Shown here in pieces: positions 49,120 through 58,192 of a stretch of 64,000 nt of DNA. Each line of letters starts with the position of its first letter. Position 1 is the stretch's first letter. The notes below the pieces were generated by a model that was not told the origin of the DNA, did not search any database, and saw nothing but the letters and a program-made list of their open reading frames with translations. Origin of the DNA: Leptotrichia sp. oral taxon 223 (GTDB lineage Bacteria; Fusobacteriota; Fusobacteriia; Fusobacteriales; Leptotrichiaceae); contig NZ_JABXYU010000001.1 in the NCBI RefSeq assembly GCF_013394795.1, forward strand, positions 930,001-994,000, in the 5' to 3' direction. Both the position numbers and the translations under genes were made by a program.

Positions 49120-50328
49120 ATGAATGAAAAAATAACTGAAAAAGTAAAACTGAAGGATATTTCTGATAATAAAAAAAATAATATGTTATCAAACGACACA
49201 GTTTCTTATCTAAATGAAATTGTAAAAACAGGATTTAGGGAGCGTGCCAGCGATATTCACATAAAATTTGACTTGCTGGAAGGAATGGAAATAAAATACC
49301 GTGTTGACGGATACCTTAAAGAAAGCCAGAAATTATATGAATCTGTAAATAAAAAGATTCTTGAAAAAAATATTACAGAAATTATTGCCAGAATAAAAAT
49401 TTTGGCGGGAATGAATGTTGCAGAGAAAAGAAAGCCGCAAGATGGCAGCTTTTCTTTTTTATTGAATATAAAAAATCTTAACAAGCGTTACGACATAAGA
49501 GCCGCCTATATGCCGACAATTGGTGGAGAAAGCGTAGTTTTACGTATTCTGGAAAACTATCTGGAAGATATAAGCCTTGAAACACTGGGATTTTCAAATC
49601 AAAGCATAGCAATGTTAGATGAAATTTTAACTAGGAAATACGGAATGATACTCGTGAGCGGACCAACAGGCTCTGGAAAATCTACGACTTTAAAATCCTT
49701 AATAAATATGTTAAATGACGGAAGAAAAAAAATTATAACTGTGGAAGATCCTGTTGAAAGCAAAATCGACGGAATTGTTCAGATACAGGTAAACCAGAAT
49801 ATCGGAGTAACATTTGCCGAAGTGCTGAAAGCCACATTAAGAAATGATCCTGATATTATCGTAATTTCAGAAATCAGGGACGAAGTTACTGCAGAAATCG
49901 CTGTAAGGGCAGCATTAACAGGACATCTCGTAATTTCCACAATTCACACAAACGATGCAGTTTCCACATTAATTAGGCTAATGGATATGGGCATTCCGAA
50001 ATATTTGATACTAGATTCATTAATTGGGGTAATTGGACAGCGGCTCGTTGGTAAAAAATGCCAGAAATGTATGGGAAAAGGCTGTGATGAATGTTCCAGC
50101 GGATACAGCGGCAGAATTTCAATAAATGAAGTGCTTGTGCTGAATCAGGATGTACGGAATATTTTAAAGGAGGACAACCATCTTGGATCTGAAACTAAGG
50201 ATAAATTGAAAATATTGAATCATAAATATGAAAATCAGAAATGCTTTATTGATTTTATGGAAGATGCGGATGAGAAAATTGAAAAAAATTTGATTTTTGA
50301 AAAGGAAAAGACAAGTATTATTTTTTAA
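49120..50328 (+). CDS. GspE/PilB-like secretion or pilus ATPase
   Basis: A protein of about 402 residues powering type II secretion or type IV pilus assembly. The core has RASDIHIKF, Walker A VSGPTGSGKSTTLK (residue about 185), the Asp box DPVESKIDGIVQIQVN, Walker B PDIIVISEIRDEVTAEIAVR, the His box TGHLVISTIHTND, and the zinc tetracysteine CQKCMGKGCDEC. It lacks the long N-terminal domain (about 150 residues) of PilB/GspE, so it is a short form, closer to ComGA-type. A TTG start at 49111 is possible. No other pilus genes are nearby. Confidence 0.9.
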   Translation: MNEKITEKVKLKDISDNKKNNMLSNDTVSYLNEIVKTGFRERASDIHIKFDLLEGMEIKYRVDGYLKESQKLYESVNKKILEKNITEIIARIKILAGMNVAEKRKPQDGSFSFLLNIKNLNKRYDIRAAYMPTIGGESVVLRILENYLEDISLETLGFSNQSIAMLDEILTRKYGMILVSGPTGSGKSTTLKSLINMLNDGRKKIITVEDPVESKIDGIVQIQVNQNIGVTFAEVLKATLRNDPDIIVISEIRDEVTAEIAVRAALTGHLVISTIHTNDAVSTLIRLMDMGIPKYLILDSLIGVIGQRLVGKKCQKCMGKGCDECSSGYSGRISINEVLVLNQDVRNILKEDNHLGSETKDKLKILNHKYENQKCFIDFMEDADEKIEKNLIFEKEKTSIIF

Positions 50329-50331
50329 AAA

Positions 50332-50366
50332 AATGCAAGGATTTTTATTTTTATTATCCTTGCACA
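50332..50366 (-). terminator. Terminator after rnfD (leftward)
   Basis: Minus strand TGCAAGGAT-aataaaaataaaa-ATCCTTGCA followed by seven T residues, about 50 bases after the rnfD stop. It overlaps the end of the rightward gene. Confidence 0.75.
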
Positions 50367-50378
50367 AATTTATTTTTC

Positions 50379-50417
50379 AGGAAATTAAGCCAGTTATTTG
50401 ACTAATTTCCTTTTTTT
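50379..50417 (+). terminator. Terminator after the GspE-like gene (rightward)
   Basis: AGGAAATTA (50379-50387) pairs with TAATTTCCT (50403-50411), followed by a T run. It overlaps the rnfD stop codon on the other strand, separating convergent units. Confidence 0.8.
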
Positions 50418-51909
50418 ATTTGAATTTTCTGTTTTTATTTCTGTCGTTTCTTATTAATCTCAGTGTTAATACTAAAATATATAAATAAACTAGATATGGA
50501 ATAGCTCCTATTTTATGTAATCCTATAAAAATTAGTGCAAAAGCAAGTATTCCCAGCGTAAGCAATATTCCTTTTCCAATCTGTTTCCCCGCTTCTTCTT
50601 TCACATCGTACCCAAATACAACTGGACGGAACACCTTATTTATAAATCTCGTAAATGGATTTAGGATTAACAGTACATACGATAACGTTTCATTTTTTAT
50701 TCCAAGCACTGACAGAAGCGCAATTACAATACCCATCATTATTCCATAATAAATCTTTCCGCCTGCAAATGCTGGACTTGTCGGCATATCAGTCGCCATA
50801 AATATTCCTGTTAGCAAAAGTCCTCCCGTTGAAACAGAAATTCCACCTTTTAAAAACATTGTAGCAATAAACGATGTAACAAGCAAAGTTACTGGAATGT
50901 GCCATGAAATGCGGTTCTTTAGTAATAAGTACAACCCTCCCAGAACTAATGCAAATACAGAATATGAACCTAACGAACCTGAAGAAGTTAGCAATAGTTC
51001 ATCTAAATAGCTCATAAGCGGTGTTTTCTGAAAATTTACAAAGAAATTTATTTTTGATAATCTTAGTGCTTCCTGACTAAACCAGATTGTTCCAGAGGAC
51101 ATTACCGCTGGAAAAAAAACTATCATAAATTCACGTCCTACTACCGCCGGATTAAGCACATTTTTCCCAATCCCCCCATACATCAGCTTCCCAAAAATTA
51201 TAGCCATGCTCGCCCCAAAAGCGGCAACTGGCAATGGAGTCAGCGGCGCTAACGTCAAAGCCAGCAAAATTCCAGTTATAACTGCCGATAAATCGTGTGT
51301 GGAATTCTTGTCATTCAAAAATATTCCTGAAAACAGCTTTTCAGTTACTGCTGCTGATAAAACCGAAACCGCTATTACTAGGAGGGCTGTTAGCCCATAA
51401 ACGATCCCAGCCGCAATTATAGCTGGAAATAAGGCTATAATTACATCTTTCATAACGTCTCTCACTTCAACATCTGTTCGCACGAATGGAGTAAATGAAA
51501 TTTTTGTCTTTTGTCTTTTTTTAAAAAAGTTTCTTATTATTTTTTTTCGTTTAAGCTTTTCATCCTGTTTCTCTAAATTTTTTTCATTCGTTGCATTTGA
51601 TTTTTCCTGTAATTTTGATTTACTTGTATTTGCACTTACGATTGCCTTTATATTTTGCTTTTCCTCATTTTTTACTTTTTTATTTTCTTCTTTTTCAATT
51701 GTTCCTCTTTTTAATTTCTCATTCCGTGTTTTTTCCAGTTTTATTATTTTTCCGCTATTATTCAAACTTGACTGGCTAATCTTTCTTTTTCCCCATAATC
51801 TTTCATTTTCTGAATTTGAAACTGTATCATCACTCTCTAAAAGCCCATTTTTAATTTTCTTGTTTTTTACATCCAGTATTTCTTCCAGCAACGATTTTTC
51901 ATCTGTCAT
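50416..51909 (-). CDS. rnfD: Rnf electron-transport complex subunit D, with extended N-terminus
   Basis: A 497-residue membrane protein. From about residue 150 it follows RnfD: DVMKDVIIALFPAIIAAGIV, then DLSAVITGILLALTLAPLTP, GGIGKNVLNPAVVGREFM, and FMATDMPTSPAFAGGKIYYG, whose Thr region covalently binds FMN. RnfD is usually about 320-350 residues; the first 130 here are a charged, low-complexity extension of unknown purpose. The Rnf complex couples ferredoxin:NAD oxidoreduction to Na+ or H+ transport. ATG 51909 overlaps the rnfC stop by one base. Other rnf genes (A, B, E, G) are absent in the window. Confidence 0.9.
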   Translation of the reverse strand: MTDEKSLLEEILDVKNKKIKNGLLESDDTVSNSENERLWGKRKISQSSLNNSGKIIKLEKTRNEKLKRGTIEKEENKKVKNEEKQNIKAIVSANTSKSKLQEKSNATNEKNLEKQDEKLKRKKIIRNFFKKRQKTKISFTPFVRTDVEVRDVMKDVIIALFPAIIAAGIVYGLTALLVIAVSVLSAAVTEKLFSGIFLNDKNSTHDLSAVITGILLALTLAPLTPLPVAAFGASMAIIFGKLMYGGIGKNVLNPAVVGREFMIVFFPAVMSSGTIWFSQEALRLSKINFFVNFQKTPLMSYLDELLLTSSGSLGSYSVFALVLGGLYLLLKNRISWHIPVTLLVTSFIATMFLKGGISVSTGGLLLTGIFMATDMPTSPAFAGGKIYYGIMMGIVIALLSVLGIKNETLSYVLLILNPFTRFINKVFRPVVFGYDVKEEAGKQIGKGILLTLGILAFALIFIGLHKIGAIPYLVYLYILVLTLRLIRNDRNKNRKFK

Positions 51910-53282
51910 CACTTACTCTCCTCCATTTCCGACAAGATTGCTTTTCCTGTTTTTATGCTTTCTATTAGCGGAACTCTGGACGGACACACAAATTCGCACG
52001 CTCCGCATTCAATGCAGTTCTGAATATTTGCTGCGACCATCTGTTCGTATTTCCCCTTTTCATAATAATCTGCAAACTCAAAAGGCATAAGGTTCATTGG
52101 ACAGGCTTCCACACAATAACCACAAGAAATACAGTTTTTCCTTTCAATTTCTTCTGCGCTTAAAAACAATATTCCAGAAGTCCCTTTAATCACAGGCACT
52201 CGTGAATCAAAAATTTCCATTCCCATCATAGGCCCGCCAAAAATAACCTTTTCTTCATTCCGAATATCCAATTCTTTTACAATATGATAAAGCGGCGTCC
52301 CGAATTTTATTTTGTAATTACCTATATTTCTCGCTTCTTCCCCAGAAACTGTAACAACTCTCTCTATAAGCGGTTTACCTTCAAAAAACGCATCATAAAT
52401 CGCTTTTACTGTACTTACATTGCTCACAACTACGCCTTTTTCCAGCGGCAGTTCTCCTTTTCGGATTTTTTTGCCTGTAACGGTGTTTATCAGCTGCAGT
52501 TCGCTCCCCTGTGGATAAATTGTCGGTAACAGCTGAATTTTCAAGTCAAATTCTTCCTCTTCTCCCATTTCTTCAAATACTTTGACTAACTCGCTATTTT
52601 CCTCTTCTATTCCAATTACTATTTCCTTCGGGCTCAGCAATTTCTGTATAACTTTCAGCCCACGGAAAATTTCCTTCGTGTAATTTTTCATAACTGAATA
52701 ATCAGAAGTCAGATACGGCTCACATTCCGCCCCATTTATTATAAGCGTTTCCACTTTCCTAAATTTTATATCATATTTTATATGGGTTGGAAACTGTACC
52801 CCTCCAAGCCCGACTATTCCAGCCTCTTTTATTATCTTAAAAATTTCATCTTTTTTTATTAGCTTCAAATCTCTAAGTTCCCTTTTTACAAGGCTTTCTT
52901 CACTATTCTTAAAATCATTTGCAATAATAACGGTTTTTACTTTATTTCCATTTGCAATAAAATGCTCAACAACATCAACAACATCCCCAGACACTGGCGA
53001 ATGTATATTAGCCGATATGCTGCCTGAAATTTCTCCTATTTTCTCATATTTTTTTACGTAATCACCAATTTCCACTACTGGAATCGACGGGCTTCCTATA
53101 TGCTGTAAAAGCGGAACATACAAAAGACTTGAATCGTTAAGTTCCTTTAATTTAGTATTTTTTGTCATCGGCTTCATTGACTGATGCTTTTTTGCTGACT
53201 TTTTCTTCTTTTTCTCTGTTTCATCGACATTTTTATCCAGGAGAATATCTATTACTCTCCTTATGCTTATATTTCTAGCCAT
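51909..53282 (-). CDS. rnfC: Rnf electron-transport complex subunit C
   Basis: A 457-residue NADH-binding subunit. It has the N-terminal GDYVKKYEKIGEISGSISANIHSPVSG barrel (in two parts, YVKKYEKIGEI and ANIHSPVSGDVVDV), the NADH/FMN motif GIVGLGGVQFPTHIK, and two 4Fe-4S sites in ISCGYCVEACPMNLM and CIECGACEFVCPSRVP. Length is like that of other RnfC. I chose ATG 53282, with GGAGAGAGAA upstream; another ATG at 53294 is weaker. It forms a two-gene operon with rnfD. Confidence 0.94.
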   Translation of the reverse strand: MARNISIRRVIDILLDKNVDETEKKKKKSAKKHQSMKPMTKNTKLKELNDSSLLYVPLLQHIGSPSIPVVEIGDYVKKYEKIGEISGSISANIHSPVSGDVVDVVEHFIANGNKVKTVIIANDFKNSEESLVKRELRDLKLIKKDEIFKIIKEAGIVGLGGVQFPTHIKYDIKFRKVETLIINGAECEPYLTSDYSVMKNYTKEIFRGLKVIQKLLSPKEIVIGIEEENSELVKVFEEMGEEEEFDLKIQLLPTIYPQGSELQLINTVTGKKIRKGELPLEKGVVVSNVSTVKAIYDAFFEGKPLIERVVTVSGEEARNIGNYKIKFGTPLYHIVKELDIRNEEKVIFGGPMMGMEIFDSRVPVIKGTSGILFLSAEEIERKNCISCGYCVEACPMNLMPFEFADYYEKGKYEQMVAANIQNCIECGACEFVCPSRVPLIESIKTGKAILSEMEESK

Positions 53283-53467
53283 TTCTCTCTCCATTTTTTA
53301 TTCTCAATTTTTTAATTTATAATCTCAATTCTTTAATAAAAGACAATTTTTCCTATAATAAATTTTGACTTTTACTAAAAAACTTAAATTTAACAATTAA
53401 AACATTTCGATTGCCTTATTTAAACTTTAATTTCCTTTTTAATCTTAGAATGCAAATAAAAGTAGAA

Positions 53468-53496
53468 AACAAGGGGACTTGAATTTACCCCTTGTT
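53468..53496 (-). terminator. Terminator after the flavin oxidoreductase gene
   Basis: Minus strand AACAAGGGG-taaattcaagt-CCCCTTGTT followed by a T-rich tract, 20 bases beyond the stop. Strong stem. Confidence 0.85.
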
Positions 53497-53516
53497 CCTG
53501 ATCATCCACTGTAATC

Positions 53517-54665
53517 CTAACTAATTCCTGCCATAAGTTCATCTATTAAATCCTTTACAGGCACAAGTTCTTTCAATCTCCAGCCGTTGGCTCCCGAGAA
53601 AAACAATCCGCTTTGAAGTCTGCCTAAATAAGCATCTCCAAGACTGTCGGCAATACAATATCCTACTGCTCTTGCACCTTTTCCACGTTCACACGGGAAT
53701 ATGCAGTTGCTTATACATTGTATTTTTTTTGTATTAGGCTCCAATGTTTGAATTAAGTTTGTTTTTACGGCACGCCCCGGATAGCCGACTGGCGAACTTA
53801 CAATTACAATATCCTCTTCCTTTGAGTCAAGCAGGACTTGTTTCAGCACATCACTTGCATCACATTCGTAAGTACCGATAAACCTTGTTCCCATCTGAAC
53901 AGCATCCGCTCCAAGCGCCATAACATTTTTTATATCGTTACTATCCCAGATTCCTCCTGCCGCAATAATGGGAAAATCCCCCCATTTATCACGTTCCTCT
54001 TTAATAGGCGGTAAAATTGCTTCCAGCTGATGCTCTGGAGCAAACAGTTCTTCGTATTTGGCACCTTGGTGTCCTCCGCTTTTTGGTCCTTCCACAATTA
54101 CTGCTCCCGGCATTTTCCCAGCCGCCTTCCATTTTTTACAGATTATTTTCAAGGCTCTGGCTGATGAAACTATTGGCACGATTTCCACATCTGGGTAATC
54201 TTTTACAAGTTTCGGAAGTTCCAGCGGAAGTCCCGCTCCTGTAACAATAATATTTGCCCCTGCTTCAAGTGCATCCTGCACCACTCTTCCATAATCATTT
54301 ATCGCATGCAGAATATTGCAAGCAAGCGGCTTGTCCCCACAAATTTTTCTTGCATTTTTAAATATTTCAAAAAGTGCTTCACGGCTATAGGTGTTTTCCG
54401 TTCCAAGAGGCCGCCCATTTACAGCCTTTTTAACAAATTTCATATTTTGGTAGTACCCAGTGCAAATTGCACTTATTGTTCCAAGACATCCGTTTTTTGC
54501 GACATTCCCAGCAAGCCTGTCCCAGCTTATTCCAACACCCATTCCGCCTTGAACTATTGGTTTTTCAATAAAATATTTCCCTATTTTTATCCCTTTTACC
54601 TCTATTTTGTTTTTTTTATTTGAAATTTCTGAATTTTCCTCTTTAATTTCCTTTATTTCATTCAC
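53517..54665 (-). CDS. Nitronate monooxygenase-like flavin oxidoreductase
   Basis: A 382-residue TIM-barrel flavoprotein of the NPD/FabK group. Motifs include KPIVQGGMGVGISWDRLAG, ANIIVTGAGLPLELPKLVK, VIVEGPKSGGHQGAKYEEL (FMN/substrate region), FPIIAAGGIWDSNDI, and ALGADAVQMGTRFIGTYEC. It is similar to nitronate monooxygenases and to FabK enoyl-ACP reductases. Length supports NPD more than FabK (about 310), but substrate is open. AGGAAATTAAAGTGA precedes ATG. A single gene with a terminator. Confidence 0.88.
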   Translation of the reverse strand: MNEIKEIKEENSEISNKKNKIEVKGIKIGKYFIEKPIVQGGMGVGISWDRLAGNVAKNGCLGTISAICTGYYQNMKFVKKAVNGRPLGTENTYSREALFEIFKNARKICGDKPLACNILHAINDYGRVVQDALEAGANIIVTGAGLPLELPKLVKDYPDVEIVPIVSSARALKIICKKWKAAGKMPGAVIVEGPKSGGHQGAKYEELFAPEHQLEAILPPIKEERDKWGDFPIIAAGGIWDSNDIKNVMALGADAVQMGTRFIGTYECDASDVLKQVLLDSKEEDIVIVSSPVGYPGRAVKTNLIQTLEPNTKKIQCISNCIFPCERGKGARAVGYCIADSLGDAYLGRLQSGLFFSGANGWRLKELVPVKDLIDELMAGIS

Positions 54666-54717
54666 TTTAATTTCCTCCGATTTTATAATTTTTATAAATA
54701 ATTAACTGCGATTATCT

Positions 54718-55179
54718 TTAAAAATTATACGGCGGAGCCCTGCTAATCTTCTTTTTTTCACTTACCGAAGTATAATTCAGAATTACATTGCAAAAATGTA
54801 ACTTCGGCAATATATATATCAATTTTGTTATTTTTTCAATTATTTTTTTTCTAATATCATTTTCAATAAAATTTATGTACCCGTTGGCACAAAGCCGCTC
54901 AAAATTTTCTACCAGCCTTTTTAAATCAACATTTTCCAAAAATGATAAATCAATCCCCGAATTTGAAATATGTCTATCCAGCATTTTCAAAAATTCATCA
55001 CTTTTATTTATTACAATTTTTTTATTTTTCTCATATAATAAAGCAACGTTTTCAATATTCAAAAAACTTATTTTAGAAAAAGTTGAAAAATAATCTTTTT
55101 TTGTAACTTGCTCAAAAAAGTGTGTAACAACTGTTTGCACAACTTTCGATAACTTCTTCACCCGAAATTTTTCAAACAT
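54718..55179 (-). CDS. Hypothetical protein
   Basis: A 153-residue helical protein, MFEKFRVKKLSKVVQTVVTH at the start, with charged/hydrophobic alternation (LKRLVENFERLCANGYINF) and ending ISRAPPYNF. No signal peptide, motif or family recognised. AAGGAGGTTTT precedes ATG 55179. It is read in the same direction as the flavin oxidoreductase gene, 52 bases upstream of its start. Confidence 0.6.
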   Translation of the reverse strand: MFEKFRVKKLSKVVQTVVTHFFEQVTKKDYFSTFSKISFLNIENVALLYEKNKKIVINKSDEFLKMLDRHISNSGIDLSFLENVDLKRLVENFERLCANGYINFIENDIRKKIIEKITKLIYILPKLHFCNVILNYTSVSEKKKISRAPPYNF

Positions 55180-55548
55180 AAAACCTCCTTTATTAATTCA
55201 TATATTAGCCATTTATAAAAATATAAAAATTCCAGTAAACACAGCATTTTTAAATTTTTAGCTTGATTTTTTTAATTAAAAAAATATTCCAAAAACTTGT
55301 AACACACGTTATTTTTATTTAATTATATAATGTTTTTGAACTTTTTACAATTAAATATTTTTATTTTGATAACCAAAATATTTTTATGATTAATTTTTTC
55401 AATTTTCTTCCCAAGAATACCTTATCAAATAATGAAAATCAATTTTTTATTCTATTTTTATGTTAATACTAAATCTCGTTTAAATAACGAATTTATTACA
55501 AACTTTTCCAACAAAGGATAAAAATCTGGTATTTCCAAATAATTAAAA
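55180..55548. other. Intergenic region, no gene seen
   Basis: AT-rich DNA between two divergent genes. Apart from scattered A/T runs and the trx promoter at 55549-55577 I see no coding frame, hairpin or repeat. Confidence 0.5.
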
Positions 55549-55577
55549 TTGCAGAAATGAACTAAAATTGGTATAAT
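55549..55577 (+). promoter_or_regulatory. Thioredoxin gene promoter
   Basis: TTGCAG (55549-55554), 17-base spacer, TATAAT (55572-55577), 38 bases before the thioredoxin gene. Confidence 0.82.
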
Positions 55578-55615
55578 ATTAGAAAATATAAATTTAAAAA
55601 TCGAGGTGAAGTTAT

Positions 55616-55933
55616 ATGAGCAATATCATCAATTATGCTGGAGAAGACTTTGAAAATGAAACAGTTTCACAAACCGGGCTTACTCTTGTGGATTTTTATG
55701 CTATCTGGTGCGGACCTTGTCAAATGCTTGAAAAGGTTCTTGCTGAAGTGGCTAATAGTTCAGATTGCAAGATTGTCAGAGTTGATGTTGATGATTATCC
55801 AGAGTTTGGGGCAAAATTTAAAATACGGGGTCTGCCTATGCTTTTACTTTTTAAAGACGGTAAAATTGCAGAAACTTTGAACGGGTTTCAAACTTTTGAT
55901 GAAATTATGGAAAAAATTAATTTACACAGTTAG
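55616..55933 (+). CDS. trxA: Thioredoxin
   Basis: A 105-residue disulfide reductase with active site AIWCGPCQMLEKVLAE (residue about 31), the VDVDDYPEFGAKFKIRGLPMLLLF segment (in which GLP carries the cis-proline) and the GFQTFDEIMEKINL end. Length is standard. ATG follows GAGGTGAAGTTAT. It precedes galE by 64 bases and may be cotranscribed with it. Confidence 0.95.
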   Translation: MSNIINYAGEDFENETVSQTGLTLVDFYAIWCGPCQMLEKVLAEVANSSDCKIVRVDVDDYPEFGAKFKIRGLPMLLLFKDGKIAETLNGFQTFDEIMEKINLHS

Positions 55934-55997
55934 TTTGATAATTTTAAAATTTGCTTAAATATGAAAACAGAAAATTTTAGAAGGGAAGGATGTCTTT

Positions 55998-57020
55998 ATG
56001 AAAACAATTTTAGTGCCTGGAGGAGCGGGATATATCGGCTCTCACACAGTTTTAGACTTGATAAAGAAAGGATTTCATCCAATTATAGTTGATGATTTCA
56101 GCAATTCAAGCAGAAAGGTTATTCCAATTTTAGAAGAACTTTCTGGAACAAAAATATCTTTTTATGAGCTTGATGTGAAAAATAAGGAAGGCTTGAGAAA
56201 AATCTTCAGCGAAAATAAAATTGATGCTGTAATTAATTTTGCAGGATTCAAGGCAGTTGGGGAATCCGTGGAAAAACCTCTTATGTACTATGAGAATAAT
56301 CTATTTGGAATGATTACTTTGCTTGAAGTGATGAAGGAATTTGATATAAAAAACATTGTGTTCAGTTCTTCTGCCACTGTTTATGGAATTTCTGATAAAG
56401 TGCCTTTTGTGGAAACTGATCCAATGGGAGAAGCTACAAATCCTTACGGACGCACAAAAGTAATAATCGAACATATTTTAATGGACTTGGCAAAATCCGA
56501 CAAGACTTGGAACATCATCGCACTTAGATACTTTAATCCATTAGGTGCCCATGAAAGTGGAAGAATCGGGGAAGATCCAAATGGAATCCCAAACAATCTT
56601 TCACCTTACATAACTCAAGTTGCAGTAGGAAAACTGGAAAAGCTGCACGTTTTTGGAAATGACTACGACACTCCTGACGGAACTTGCATAAGAGATTTTA
56701 TTCATATAAACGATTTAGCTGCAGGACATTCAGCCGCAATAAATTACTTATTTAACGGAAATGTAGGATTTGAGGCAATAAATCTGGGAAGTGAAAAAGG
56801 TTACAGCGTTCTTGAAATCCTGCATAATTTTGAAAAGGCTGTCGGAAAACCAATCCCTTATGTAATTGAAGGCCGAAGAGCGGGAGATATTGCCATCTGC
56901 TATGCCGATGCCTCAAAAGCCAAAAAATTATTAAACTGGGAAGCAAAATACACTATTGAGGATATGTGCAGAGATTCCTGGAACTGGCAGAAAAAAAATC
57001 CAAATGGATTTGAAGATTAA
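55998..57020 (+). CDS. galE: UDP-glucose 4-epimerase
   Basis: A 340-residue NAD-dependent short-chain epimerase interconverting UDP-Glc and UDP-Gal. The NAD motif is VPGGAGYIGSHTVLDL, the serine/tyrosine/lysine catalytic residues are in FSSSATVYG and NPYGRTKVIIE, and the nucleotide-sugar segment has RYFNPLGAHESGRIGED and DGTCIRDFIHINDLA. Full length. AAGGGAAGGATG precedes ATG. A putative lipoprotein gene follows 20 bases later. Confidence 0.97.
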   Translation: MKTILVPGGAGYIGSHTVLDLIKKGFHPIIVDDFSNSSRKVIPILEELSGTKISFYELDVKNKEGLRKIFSENKIDAVINFAGFKAVGESVEKPLMYYENNLFGMITLLEVMKEFDIKNIVFSSSATVYGISDKVPFVETDPMGEATNPYGRTKVIIEHILMDLAKSDKTWNIIALRYFNPLGAHESGRIGEDPNGIPNNLSPYITQVAVGKLEKLHVFGNDYDTPDGTCIRDFIHINDLAAGHSAAINYLFNGNVGFEAINLGSEKGYSVLEILHNFEKAVGKPIPYVIEGRRAGDIAICYADASKAKKLLNWEAKYTIEDMCRDSWNWQKKNPNGFED

Positions 57021-57040
57021 TTTCTTCTTACGGAGGCACT

Positions 57041-58069
57041 ATGAAAAAAATTTTTTTGTTAATTTTGACTATTATTCTTATTTTTAGCTGTAATAATGGT
57101 TCTAATTTAAAAGAAACGCAATCTGATAAAATGACTAAAGAAGAAAAAATAAAATTTGAAAAATTTCAAAATATGCCGTTAAATGAATTAAGAACTTTAA
57201 GTTCATTAAAAGATGTTAGGCAATTTGAAGATCTATTTTTTGAATATGAATTAAGATATGACATGTATTTTAGGATAAAAAAAGGGAAAAAAGAAGAATT
57301 TTTTATTCCTTCAGAAATGAACATACGGGAATTTGTAGCAAAATATCCAGTAAATCCAATAGAAAAAGAATATTTAAAAACAAAGAAATATTTCAAAAAT
57401 ATGATTCAAAATAATAGTGTTTTAAAAGATTTTGAAAAACCATTAAATGAATATTTTGAATATGCTGAAAAGAAAATTTCAAAAATGAAAGAAATTGAGA
57501 ATTATTATAAAAGTAACGAATATAAGAAAGATAATTTTCAAAAAGGCAGAATTTTAGATAAAGAATACGAAGAAATCTGTATATCATACGATTCTTATGA
57601 CATTGAATCAAAATTTCAAAATTTAGAGTCCCTATCAGCTAAATATTTACTAAATAATTTAAAAACTAGCGGGCAAATCGCCGCATACAATATTTATCGA
57701 ATAAAATTCATTATTTCTCTAATTAATAAAAAATTTTATGATATTGACTTTGCAGATGAAAAAAACGATAATTTTTTAAATCAACTGGAAATACTGGGAA
57801 AAGATTTTAAATTAGCAATTTCTCAAGCCGAGAAAGTAAAAAATTCAGAAATTGAAAAAGAAAAAATGGATGTTGAGAAATATAGAACTTATGTAAAAGA
57901 AGCCAAAAAATCTGTAAAAAAATTTTGCAAAGGACTTAAAAAATTAAAAAAGAAGAATTCAAATTCTGACGATGATGAACTTGTTATTTTTGAAAATGAA
58001 AAATACAATGATTTGCAGTTTTATCAAGATAATGAAAAAAATGAGAAAATGAAAGTATTTTACCAGTAA
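57041..58069 (+). CDS. Hypothetical lipoprotein
   Basis: A 342-residue protein with a lipoprotein signal (MKKIFLLILTIILIFSCNNG; lipobox IFSC, Cys17). The mature part is strongly charged, helical and Lys/Glu-rich (EFFIPSEMNIREFVAKYP; IEKEKMDVEKYRTYVKEAKK). No known domain. Anchoring to the inner or outer membrane is inferred. Its start follows CGGAGGCACT, 20 bases after galE. Only the lipobox is firm. Confidence 0.75.
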   Translation: MKKIFLLILTIILIFSCNNGSNLKETQSDKMTKEEKIKFEKFQNMPLNELRTLSSLKDVRQFEDLFFEYELRYDMYFRIKKGKKEEFFIPSEMNIREFVAKYPVNPIEKEYLKTKKYFKNMIQNNSVLKDFEKPLNEYFEYAEKKISKMKEIENYYKSNEYKKDNFQKGRILDKEYEEICISYDSYDIESKFQNLESLSAKYLLNNLKTSGQIAAYNIYRIKFIISLINKKFYDIDFADEKNDNFLNQLEILGKDFKLAISQAEKVKNSEIEKEKMDVEKYRTYVKEAKKSVKKFCKGLKKLKKKNSNSDDDELVIFENEKYNDLQFYQDNEKNEKMKVFYQ

Positions 58070-58192
58070 TAAAGGAAACATTCTAGCCCTACTAAAAAAT
58101 ACAAAGATACATTTTCAGATACTCTAATATCATTTGAATTTGAGTATGCTCTTAAACATGAATAATAACAAATTTTGAAAGGAAAAAATAAA

